The position numbers were made by a program, and so were the translations under genes. A stretch of DNA of 5,614 nt from an uncultured Holophagales bacterium (lineage in GTDB: Bacteria; Acidobacteriota; Thermoanaerobaculia; UBA5066), in the NCBI GenBank assembly GCA_937864895.1, contig CALMDF010000051.1, forward strand, positions 1 through 5,614, in the 5' to 3' direction. Positions 1 to 5,614 of this stretch are shown here, piece after piece. The notes under the pieces were generated by a model. It searched no databases. It was not told the DNA's origin and was given only the letters and a program-made list of their open reading frames with translations. The number at the start of each line of letters is the position of its first letter. Within the stretch, counting starts at the first letter, position 1.

Positions 1-991
1 CGCCCTTGAGCCCCGCCTGCCAGTCGCCGGAGTTGACGACGACGAGGCCCGTCATCGCGCAGACGACGACCGTGTCCCAGAAGGTGCCGGTGGAGGAGAC
101 GAGAGCCTGCCGGACGGGGTTCTTCGTCTGCGCGGCCGCGGCGACGATGGGGGCGCTTCCGAGGCCCGACTCGTTCGAGAAGAGCCCGCGAGCGACCCCG
201 AACCGGATCGCTTCCTTCATCCCGGCCCCGAGGAAGCCGCCGACGGCCGCCTGGCCGCTGAAGGCGCTCGAGAGGATGAGGCGGAAGCTGGCCGGCAGGG
301 TCTCCGAGTGGGCGACGAGGAGCCAGAGGCAGCCGAGCACGTAGAACAAGGCCATGAAGGGGACGAGGAGCTCGCAGACCCTGGCGATCGACTTGATTCC
401 GCCGAGGATGACGACGGCGGTCAGGATCGTCATCACCGCACCGCTGACCCAGGGGGAGATCCCGAAGGTCTCGTACGCCAGGGCGGCGAGGGAGTTGGCC
501 TGGACGGTGTTTCCGATGCCGAACGCGGCGACGGCCGTGAGCGCGGCGAAGATCACGCCGAGCCACTTCGCGTTCATCCCCCGCTCGAGGACGTACATCG
601 GGCCGCCGGCCATCGTTCCGTCCGGGTTCTTCACCCGGAAGCGGACGGAGAGGAGCGCCTCCGAGTACTTCGTCGCGATGCCGAAGACGCCCGTGAGCCA
701 CATCCAGAGGACGGCGCCGGGGCCGCCGGCGGCGACGGCCGTCGCGACCCCGACGATGTTCCCGGTCCCGATCGTCGCCGCGAGGGCCGTCGTCAGGGCC
801 CCGAACTGGCTGACGTCGCCGGTCCCTTCCCTGCCCCGGCGGACCGAGAGCTTGATGGCGGTCCAGAGGTGCCGCTGGACGAGCCCGAGCCGGAAGGTGA
901 GGAAGACGTGGGTCCCCACGAGGAGGACGAGGAGGGGCCAGCCCCAGATGAGGTCACTGACCTTCGCCAGAAGCTGCTCGAACGCCGCCAT
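1..991 (-). CDS. Sodium:alanine/glycine symporter, AGCS family (3' end beyond left edge)
   Basis: Inner-membrane secondary carrier expected to import alanine or glycine with Na+ (family knowledge; AGCS/SSF-like LeuT fold). Only the first 330 residues are visible; the family usually has about 450-550, so roughly the last third lies outside. The frame is open from ATG at 991 to base 1. Hallmarks seen: TM1 around residues 15-31; GDVSQFGALTTALAATIGTG starting at residue 58 and continuing NIVGVATA; GGPGAVLWMWLTGVFG (89-104), matching the family signature region; GGPMYVLERG (129-138); GNTVQANS (160-167); GVARGLFSNESGLGSAPI (265-282); and GTFWDT (302-307) followed by TGLV. Most relatives read SNEAG where this has SNESG, a mild change. 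The start is fixed by a strong Shine-Dalgarno and by TM1 beginning soon after. It lies 73 bases downstream of sthA on the same strand, so co-transcription is possible. Family is certain; whether the substrate is alanine, glycine or another small amino acid cannot be told. Confidence 0.95.
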   Translation of the reverse strand, partial: MAAFEQLLAKVSDLIWGWPLLVLLVGTHVFLTFRLGLVQRHLWTAIKLSVRRGREGTGDVSQFGALTTALAATIGTGNIVGVATAVAAGGPGAVLWMWLTGVFGIATKYSEALLSVRFRVKNPDGTMAGGPMYVLERGMNAKWLGVIFAALTAVAAFGIGNTVQANSLAALAYETFGISPWVSGAVMTILTAVVILGGIKSIARVCELLVPFMALFYVLGCLWLLVAHSETLPASFRLILSSAFSGQAAVGGFLGAGMKEAIRFGVARGLFSNESGLGSAPIVAAAAQTKNPVRQALVSSTGTFWDTVVVCAMTGLVVVNSGDWQAGLKG

Positions 992-995
992 GCCG

Positions 996-1004
996 CCCTC
1001 CTCC
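996..1004 (-). promoter_or_regulatory. Strong Shine-Dalgarno of the AGCS symporter
   Basis: On the minus strand GGAGGAGGG ends four bases before the ATG at 991, with the GGAGG core eight bases away. It fixes the start of the symporter. It contrasts with sthA and the MFS gene, which lack a well-spaced Shine-Dalgarno of this strength. Confidence 0.75.
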
Positions 1005-1012
1005 GCCGGATG

Positions 1013-1047
1013 AAAAACGAAAAGAAGAGTTCCCGCGCCGCTCGGGA
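1013..1047 (-). terminator. Possible weak intrinsic terminator after sthA
   Basis: Read on the minus strand, TCCCG (1047-1043) can pair with CGGGA (1035-1031) around a 7-base loop. A pyrimidine/T-rich run, ACTCTTCTTTTCGTTTTT (1030-1013), follows at once. The stem is only 5 bp and the T run is interrupted, so termination may be partial. It sits 18 bases after the sthA stop, in the gap before the symporter. The same AT-rich patch, which stands out in this GC-rich window, could instead be part of a symporter promoter (a TATATC lies at 1054-1049) or simply an unstructured leader. Confidence 0.35.
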
Positions 1048-1064
1048 GGATATAGGAAGACGGG

Positions 1065-2504
1065 TCAGCTCTCGTCGCCGCCCCGCCTCCTGGCCAGCTC
1101 CGAGGCGGCGGTGAGGGCGGCGTGCCGGTACATGTCCGAGAGCGTGGGGTAGTTGTAGAGCGACTCGGCGATCTCGGGGGCGGTTGCCTGCATCTTCAGG
1201 TAGGCCTGCCCGATGTGGACGAGCTCGCTCGCCGAGTGGCCGACGATGTGGACCCCGATGAGGCGTGCGGTCGCCGCGTCGAAGACGAGCTTCAGGAGCC
1301 CCTGGGTGTCTCCGATGATCTGGCCGCGCGGGTTCATCCCGTAGTGGCCGCGGCCCACGACGTAGTCGACCCCCTTCTCCTTCAGCTTCTCCTCGGTCTC
1401 GCCGACGTAGCTCACCTCGGGGATCGAGTAGATGGCGAAGGGGAGGTTCTCGGTGCTCACGGAGGGCCCCGTCAGGCCGAAGGCGTGCCGCATCGCCCGC
1501 CGCCCCTGCTCCATCGAGGTCGAGGCGAGGGCCGGGTAGCCGATCACGTCGCCGACGGCGTAGATGTGGGGATGGGAGGTCTGGAGGTCGTCGTTCACGG
1601 TGAGGAGGCCGTACTTGTCGGGAACGAGGCCGATCGTCTCGAGGCCGAGGTCCTTCGTGTTCCCGTCGCGCCCGACGCAGTAGAGGAGGACGTCCGACGT
1701 GATCCGCCGTCCCTTCTTCGTCTCGATGCTGACGCGCGGCGGCGCTCCGGGCACCGGGTCGACCCGGGCGTAGCGGTCGTCGTGGAGGATCTCGACGTGG
1801 AGCTCCCCGAGCTCGCGCTCGAGGATCGAGACGACCTCGCGGTCGAGGTAGGGGAGGAGGCGGTCCCGCGTGTCGACGAGCGTCACGTAGACGCCGAGCG
1901 CCGCGAAGATGGAGGCGTACTCGATCCCGATGACCCCCGCGCCGAGGACGGTCATCGTCTTCGGCATCCGCGGGAGCTTCAGGATCGTGTTGCTGTCGAA
2001 GACGCTCTCGGCGTCGAAGGGGACGTCGGCCGGCCGGTTCGGGCTCGAGCCGGTGGCGATGACGAGGACCTCGCCTCTCACCGTCCCCTTCCTCCGCCCG
2101 TCCTTGCCCTCGACGGCGACGGTGTGCTCGTCGAGGAACCGGCCGTGGCCCCGGAAGACCTCGATCCGGTAGCGCCCGAGGGAGGCGTTGATCATGTCCA
2201 GCTCCCGCTGGACGACGAGCCGCTCGCGGTACATGAAGTCGGCCACGGTGACGTCGTCCGTCACCTCGGTCTGGAACCCGTGGAGCCGCTGCCTCGTCAT
2301 CCCGAGGAAGAAGAGGGCGCTCTCGCGGAGGGTCTTCGAGGGAATCGTCCCCCAGTTCACGCGGGTCCCGCCGACGACGGAGGCCCGCTCGACGAGGGCG
2401 ACGCGCTTGTGCGCCTTTGCGGCCTGGATCGCGGCGCGTTCGCCGCCGGGGCCGCCGCCGAGGACGACGACGTCGAAATCGGAGCTGGTGGGTGCTGGCG
2501 TCAC
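1065..2504 (-). CDS. sthA: Soluble pyridine nucleotide transhydrogenase-like flavoprotein
   Basis: Cytosolic FAD enzyme expected to transfer hydride between NADPH and NAD+, balancing the two pools. From GTG at 2504 it has 479 residues, close to E. coli SthA (466). FAD-binding GGGPGG (16-21) ends its first strand at E39. The region GGTRVNWGTIPSKTLRES (45-62) aligns with SthA GGGCTHWGTIPSKALRHS. The NAD(P) Rossmann motif GAGVIG (188-193) is followed by DTRDRLLPYLD (211-221), as in SthA. A second FAD motif, YAVGDVIGYPALAS, starts at 315. C-terminal YNYPTLSDMYR (450-460) replaces the His-Glu active-site stretch of lipoamide dehydrogenases, again as in SthA. Both redox-cysteine positions are gone (R48 and T53); the only Cys I find is C276. 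The frame stays open to an ATG at 2585, but the 27 extra residues are basic, Pro/Asp-rich and outside the family fold, so GTG 2504 is preferred. Divergent from the MFS gene, upstream of the symporter. An uncharacterised paralog of the same disulfide-oxidoreductase superfamily is the alternative. Confidence 0.87.
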   Translation of the reverse strand: MTPAPTSSDFDVVVLGGGPGGERAAIQAAKAHKRVALVERASVVGGTRVNWGTIPSKTLRESALFFLGMTRQRLHGFQTEVTDDVTVADFMYRERLVVQRELDMINASLGRYRIEVFRGHGRFLDEHTVAVEGKDGRRKGTVRGEVLVIATGSSPNRPADVPFDAESVFDSNTILKLPRMPKTMTVLGAGVIGIEYASIFAALGVYVTLVDTRDRLLPYLDREVVSILERELGELHVEILHDDRYARVDPVPGAPPRVSIETKKGRRITSDVLLYCVGRDGNTKDLGLETIGLVPDKYGLLTVNDDLQTSHPHIYAVGDVIGYPALASTSMEQGRRAMRHAFGLTGPSVSTENLPFAIYSIPEVSYVGETEEKLKEKGVDYVVGRGHYGMNPRGQIIGDTQGLLKLVFDAATARLIGVHIVGHSASELVHIGQAYLKMQATAPEIAESLYNYPTLSDMYRHAALTAASELARRRGGDES

Positions 2505-2511
2505 GTGGCGG

Positions 2512-2520
2512 ATCCTAGCA
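2512..2520 (-). promoter_or_regulatory. Candidate extended -10 element for sthA
   Basis: On the minus strand TGCTAGGAT fits the extended -10 pattern TGnTAnnnT. It ends seven bases before the GTG at 2504, so transcription would begin at or next to the start codon, giving a leaderless mRNA. No TTGACA-like -35 is visible 16-18 bases upstream. An AGGA within the same stretch, 8 bases from the GTG, could alternatively serve as a weak Shine-Dalgarno. Confidence 0.35.
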
Positions 2521-2569
2521 AGGCCGTCTCGCGGGCCTCGCCGGCCGTCGCGCGGGGCCCGAACAGGAG

Positions 2570-2575
2570 TATCGT
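2570..2575 (+). promoter_or_regulatory. Candidate -10 element for the MFS transporter
   Basis: TATCGT (TAnnnT pattern) ends eight bases before the ATG at 2584, so a start site 7-8 bases downstream would coincide with the start codon. AGGAG at 2565-2569 lies 14 bases from the ATG, too far for a typical Shine-Dalgarno. No recognisable -35 is present. This is a short pattern in a GC-rich spacer and could be chance. Confidence 0.28.
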
Positions 2576-2583
2576 CCGGCGCC

Positions 2584-3927
2584 ATGCCCGACGCCGCCGT
2601 TCCGGCTGCCGCTCCGCGCCCGCTGCCGCCGCCCGCCTACCGCTGGTTCGTCCTCCTCTCGTGCAGTCTCGCGATGTTCGGCAACTACTACGTCTTCGAC
2701 GCGCTCTACCCGGTCACGCCGCTCCTCGAGAAGGCGTTCGGCTTCACCGGCGCGCAGGTGGGGCTCCTCGACACGGCCTACAACGTCGCGGCCCTCCTGA
2801 CGCTCATCGCCGGCGGCGTCCTGATCGACCGGATCGGGGTCGCGGCCTCGGCCGTCCTCTTCGGGACGATCGGCGCCGCGGGGAGCATCGCGATAGCCGT
2901 CCTGCCCGCGGTCCTGCCGGGGGCCCCGTGGGTCGGGATGATGCTCGGGCGCTTCCTCCTCGGCATCGGCTCGGAGCTCTTCATCGTCGCGGCGACGACC
3001 GTCGTGGGGCGGTGGTTCAAGGGGAAGGAGATCTCGTTCGCCCTCGCGATCCAGCTCCTCATCGCGAGGCTCGGCTCCTGGGCCGCGGACAAGTCCCCCG
3101 ACTATGCGAAGTCCCTCTTCGGAAGCTGGCAGCCGCCGCTCCTCCTCGCGGCCTGCCTCGGGGTGACCTGGCTCTGCTTCGCGATCGTCTACGCCACCCT
3201 CGAGAAGCGGGCCACCCGCCTCTACGCGGTTTCGCGGCCCGGCGCGACCGACAAGCTCGTCTGGTCGGACCTCGTCCGCTTCGACCTCGGCTACTGGTGG
3301 GTCGTCGGCCTCTGCGTCGCCTTCTACGCGACGATCTTCCCGTTCCGGACCTTCGCGAACCTCTACTTCATCGAGGCGAAGGGGCTCAGCCCGGAAGCCG
3401 CCGGGAACCTCAAGTCGATCCTCCCGCTCCTCTCGATGATCGGCATGCCGCTCTTCGGCCTCCTCGCCGACCGGATCGGCAAGAGGGCGCTCCTGATGGC
3501 TGCCGGCTCGGCCCTCCTCGTTCCGCCGTTCTTCCTCCTCGTCGGGACGTCGATCTCGCCGACGATCCTGATGGGAATGCTCGGCCTCGCCTTCGCGCTC
3601 GTCCCGGCCGTCCTCTGGCCGGCCGTGACCTACCTCGTCCCCGAGGCGCGCCTCGGATCGGCCTACGCGCTCATGACGTTCTGCCAGCAGGTGGGCTGGG
3701 CCGGCATGAGCTGGGGCCTCGGCCTCCTGAAGGACGCCTCGCACGCGAGCGCGGCGCACCCGGCGGGCTGGAACCCGGTGATCCTCGCGCTGGGCGCCCT
3801 GGCGACGCTCGGTTTCGTCTTCTCGTTCCTCCTCTGGCGGAGCGAGAGGGGGCCGAAGAGCCACGGCCTCGAGGCCGTCACGCCGGCGGCGCACGTCGAG
3901 AACGCGAAGGAGATCAACCCGGCCTGA
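2584..3927 (+). CDS. MFS transporter, MFSD1-like (candidate peptide carrier)
   Basis: Inner-membrane major facilitator protein of 447 residues with about 12 hydrophobic helices. After a Pro/Ala-rich cytoplasmic tail (1-18), TM1 contains GNYYVFD (33-39). Motif A appears twice, as GGVLIDRIG (77-85) and GLLADRIGKR (292-301). Helix 4 carries GRFLLGIGSE (122-131), then RWFKGKE (143-149) and ARLGS (161-165). The C-terminal half has LWPAVTYLVPEARLGSAYAL (344-363). From memory, these match animal MFSD1 at the same places: GNYFCFD, GRFVFGIGGES, SWFKGKE, ARIGS and ALWPMVAFVVPEHQLGTAYG. MFSD1 with its partner GLMP moves dipeptides across the lysosomal membrane, so a small-peptide substrate is a reasonable guess but unproven for bacterial members. 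The Glu of GIGSE and Arg of ARLGS, which I recall lining the MFSD1 peptide site, are kept. The start ATG fits an N-tail just before TM1. Divergent from sthA; its last 14 bases overlap the end of the UvrA-family gene. Confidence 0.9.
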   Translation: MPDAAVPAAAPRPLPPPAYRWFVLLSCSLAMFGNYYVFDALYPVTPLLEKAFGFTGAQVGLLDTAYNVAALLTLIAGGVLIDRIGVAASAVLFGTIGAAGSIAIAVLPAVLPGAPWVGMMLGRFLLGIGSELFIVAATTVVGRWFKGKEISFALAIQLLIARLGSWAADKSPDYAKSLFGSWQPPLLLAACLGVTWLCFAIVYATLEKRATRLYAVSRPGATDKLVWSDLVRFDLGYWWVVGLCVAFYATIFPFRTFANLYFIEAKGLSPEAAGNLKSILPLLSMIGMPLFGLLADRIGKRALLMAAGSALLVPPFFLLVGTSISPTILMGMLGLAFALVPAVLWPAVTYLVPEARLGSAYALMTFCQQVGWAGMSWGLGLLKDASHASAAHPAGWNPVILALGALATLGFVFSFLLWRSERGPKSHGLEAVTPAAHVENAKEINPA

Positions 3928-5614
3928 CGGGGGCCGGCCCCCGGGGCTCGCCCGACCTCAGGACCCGCCCTCCCCGCTCGCCCCCCTCCGGGCCGAGCTC
4001 GACGACCCAGTCGGCCGCGGCGAGGACCTCGGGGTGGTGCTCCACGACGACGACGAGGTGTCCCTCCGCCGCGAGCCGGCCGAGGGAGCCGAGCAGTCGG
4101 TCCACGTCCTCGAACCCGAGGCCGCGCGTCGGCTCGTCGAGGAGGACCGCCGTTCGGCGCGAGGTGGAAGCCGCGAGGAGGCGCGAGAGCAGAAGCCGCT
4201 GCCTCTCGCCCGAGGAGAGCGCGGACCCCGCCTGTCCGAGCCGCAGGTAGCCGAGCCCGATCTCGCGGAGGGCCGCCAGAGCAGGGGCGACCTGGCGGTC
4301 CCCGGCGAGCCAGGCCGCGGCGTCGGCGACGGGCGCGTCGAGGAGGTCCGTGAGGCTCCTGCCGTCGAGCCGGCAGGAGAGGACGTCGGCGGAGAACCGG
4401 CGTCCGCCGCACGTCTCGCACCCGACGGTCACGTCCGGAAGGAGGTCCATCGGGACGGTGACGACGCCGCGTCCCGAGCAGGCCTCGCAGCGCCCGCCGG
4501 GGACGTTCGTCGAGAACGCCTTCGCCGGGAGCTTCCGCGCCTTCGCCTCCGGCGTCGCGGCGAAGAGCTTCCGCAGGGCTTCGCCGACGCCGGCGAGCGT
4601 CGCCACGGTGCTGCCGGCCCCGACGGCAAGCCCGTCCTGGTCGGAGCAGAGAACCTCCTCGAGCGGCGCGTGGAGCTCGATCGCGCGGCAGCCGACGGCG
4701 TCGTGGCCCCGGAAGGCGGCGCGCAGCGAAGGGGCGAGGACTTCCAGGACGAGCGTCGACTTGCCGCTCCCGGAGACGCCGGAGACGACGACGAGCCCGC
4801 CGGCAGGGATCTCGACGTGGAGGTCCTTCAGGGTGTGCCGGTGGGCGCCGTGGATCGTGACGCCGGGGCCGAGCGCGCGCCCGGGGCGGCACGGGGACGA
4901 GCTCGGGCGCGTGAGGAGCCGCGCGGTCCAGGTCGACCCGTCCTCGAGAAGGTCGGACGGCGAGCCGGACGCGACGACGAGCCCGCCGTCCGGCCCGGTG
5001 CCGGGGCCGAGCTCGACGACGTGGTCCGCCGCGGCGACGAGCCCAGGGTCGTGCTCGACGACGACGACCGCATTGCCCGCCGCGGAGAGACCGCGCAGGA
5101 CGCCGGCGAGGCGCGCCGTGTCGCGCGGGTGGAGACCCTGGGTCGGCTCGTCGAGGACGTACGTCACGCCGACGAGCCCGCCGCCGAGGGCGGAGGCGAG
5201 GCGCACCCGCTGAGCCTCTCCGCCCGAGAGGGTCGCCATCTCCCGCGCCGGGGCGAGGTAGCCGAGCCCGGTGTCGCAGAGGGCGCGGACGCGCCGTGCG
5301 AGGTCGGCGCGGACCGGGCTCGTCAGGGCGAGGAGCGCCGGAGAGACGGACCCCTCTCCCGACTCCATCCCGTCGAGCCACCCGGCGAGCTCTTCGGCCT
5401 CGGCGCGGGCCGCCTCGGGCGCCCGCCGCCCCGCGAAGACGACGGCGCGCGCGGCCGGCTTCAGCCGCTCGCCGTCGCACGTGCCGCAGGGCCGGTCGAC
5501 GAGGAGGGGCTCGAGCGCCTCGCTGCGCTCGTCGGCGTGGACCCTCTCGTACTCGGTCTCGACGAGCCGGGCGAAGCCGGCCCAGCGGGACCTGAAGCGG
5601 TGGACGCCGGCTCT
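3914..5614 (-). CDS. Divergent UvrA-family ABC ATPase (5' end beyond right edge)
   Basis: C-terminal 566 residues of an excinuclease-subunit-A-type protein, which in UvrA scans DNA for damage as an ATP-driven dimer in nucleotide excision repair. The frame is open to base 5614; the N-terminal Walker A, and any UvrB-binding domain, are outside. Visible in order: CGTC...ERLKP (43-53), as in UvrA CPTCxGxRL; first signature LSGGEAQR (129-136), Walker B VLDEPTQGLH (153-162), H-loop His188; second Walker A GVSGSGKS (279-286); zinc module GGRCEAC (373-379) and CETC (399-402), with the same 19-residue spacing as E. coli; second signature LSSGERQR (466-473), Walker B LLDEPTRGLGFED (491-503), H-loop His526. 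Oddities: LSSGE for LSGGE, GLG for GLH, and the near-invariant stretch IDQSPIGRTPRSNPATYTG reduced to DQDGLAVGAGSTVATLAG (325-342). These suggest a second UvrA paralog (UvrA2-like, possibly tolerance or export-linked) rather than the housekeeping uvrA. ATPase residues look intact, so it is unlikely to be a pseudogene. Its end overlaps the convergent MFS gene. Confidence 0.9.
   Translation of the reverse strand, partial: RAGVHRFRSRWAGFARLVETEYERVHADERSEALEPLLVDRPCGTCDGERLKPAARAVVFAGRRAPEAARAEAEELAGWLDGMESGEGSVSPALLALTSPVRADLARRVRALCDTGLGYLAPAREMATLSGGEAQRVRLASALGGGLVGVTYVLDEPTQGLHPRDTARLAGVLRGLSAAGNAVVVVEHDPGLVAAADHVVELGPGTGPDGGLVVASGSPSDLLEDGSTWTARLLTRPSSSPCRPGRALGPGVTIHGAHRHTLKDLHVEIPAGGLVVVSGVSGSGKSTLVLEVLAPSLRAAFRGHDAVGCRAIELHAPLEEVLCSDQDGLAVGAGSTVATLAGVGEALRKLFAATPEAKARKLPAKAFSTNVPGGRCEACSGRGVVTVPMDLLPDVTVGCETCGGRRFSADVLSCRLDGRSLTDLLDAPVADAAAWLAGDRQVAPALAALREIGLGYLRLGQAGSALSSGERQRLLLSRLLAASTSRRTAVLLDEPTRGLGFEDVDRLLGSLGRLAAEGHLVVVVEHHPEVLAAADWVVELGPEGGERGGRVLRSGEPRGPAPVRPG
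3929..3942. repeat. Perfect 14-bp GC palindrome at the convergent gene junction
   Basis: GGGGGCCGGCCCCC is identical to its own reverse complement and begins two bases after the MFS stop codon, inside the last codons of the opposing UvrA-family gene. In RNA it can form a 5-bp all-GC stem with a CCGG loop from either strand. No T run follows in either direction, so it is not a classical intrinsic terminator. It may slow polymerase or protect the MFS mRNA end, or may merely reflect Gly-Pro-Ala codons at high GC. Confidence 0.4.

Noticed and set aside
308..1114. Two plus-strand open frames (308-1114 and 354-1013) over the left gene
   Set aside because: Both are antisense to the AGCS symporter, whose minus-strand frame is open to the edge and carries family motifs along its whole visible length.
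2188..2583. Upstream extension of the MFS reading frame
   Set aside because: The frame stays open, but the extra 132 residues are Ser/Arg/Thr-rich, antisense to sthA, and unlike any MFS N-terminus. ATG 2584 sits just before TM1.
2515..3894. Minus-strand open frame of 459 codons antisense to the MFS gene
   Set aside because: Glu/Arg-rich, no recognisable domain, mirrors the codon pattern of the MFS gene. The plus-strand frame encodes a clear 12-helix transporter.
1122..4250. Very long plus-strand open frame of about 1,042 codons
   Set aside because: It runs antisense through all of sthA and out of frame through the MFS gene. Its product is Arg/Asp/Pro/Gly-rich low-complexity sequence without motifs, a typical stop-poor shadow at about 70% GC.
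4350..5213. Plus-strand open frame of 287 codons antisense to the UvrA-family gene
   Set aside because: Ser/Pro/Arg-rich with no motifs; shadow of the high-GC coding strand.
3914..5368. Start of the UvrA-family gene at the ATG at 5368
   Set aside because: The frame is open upstream to the window edge and the 82 preceding residues contain UvrA sequence (CGTCDGERLKP), so the Met at 5368 is internal.
3663..5480. Minus-strand open frame of 605 codons overlapping the UvrA-family gene
   Set aside because: Arg/Ala-rich in another frame of the same strand. The true frame shows Walker, signature and zinc motifs throughout.

Overview
This 5.6 kb window is very GC-rich (roughly 70%). Codon choice strongly favours C or G in third position, with Leu CTC and Val GTC dominant. 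It is bacterial chromosome, densely packed with four protein genes, two of them cut by the window edges. I see no phage, transposon, CRISPR or RNA gene. Composition and gene types fit a high-GC Acidobacteriota or deltaproteobacterial-type lineage, but that placement is a weak inference and no marker gene settles it.

Layout: (1) bases 1-991, minus strand, hold the N-terminal 330 residues of an AGCS-family sodium:alanine/glycine symporter, running off the left edge and preceded by a strong Shine-Dalgarno. (2) Bases 1065-2504, minus strand, hold a flavoprotein of the soluble pyridine nucleotide transhydrogenase (SthA/UdhA) type. It lies 73 bases upstream of the symporter on the same strand, with a weak hairpin plus T-rich stretch between them. 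(3) Bases 2584-3927, plus strand, hold a 12-helix major facilitator transporter whose hallmark motifs resemble animal MFSD1, the lysosomal dipeptide transporter. It is divergent from sthA across a short spacer. (4) Bases 3914-5614, minus strand, hold the C-terminal 566 residues of a UvrA-family ABC ATPase with several departures from canonical UvrA. It converges on the transporter, and the two reading frames overlap by 14 bases.

How they may work together: two neighbouring transporters for small nitrogenous substrates (an Na+-coupled amino acid carrier and a candidate peptide carrier) flank a redox enzyme that balances NADH and NADPH. This could be a small peptide/amino-acid utilisation neighbourhood, but the link rests on proximity only. 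The UvrA-like gene appears to be an unrelated neighbour.

The points most worth a second look are: the bacterial MFSD1-like transporter; the transhydrogenase lacking both positions of the redox disulfide; the divergent UvrA; the start-codon architecture between sthA and the transporter (both start codons lie 7-8 bases after a -10-like hexamer, suggesting leaderless mRNAs); and the overlapping convergent gene ends with an adjacent perfect GC palindrome. I did not find a convincing wholly new system.
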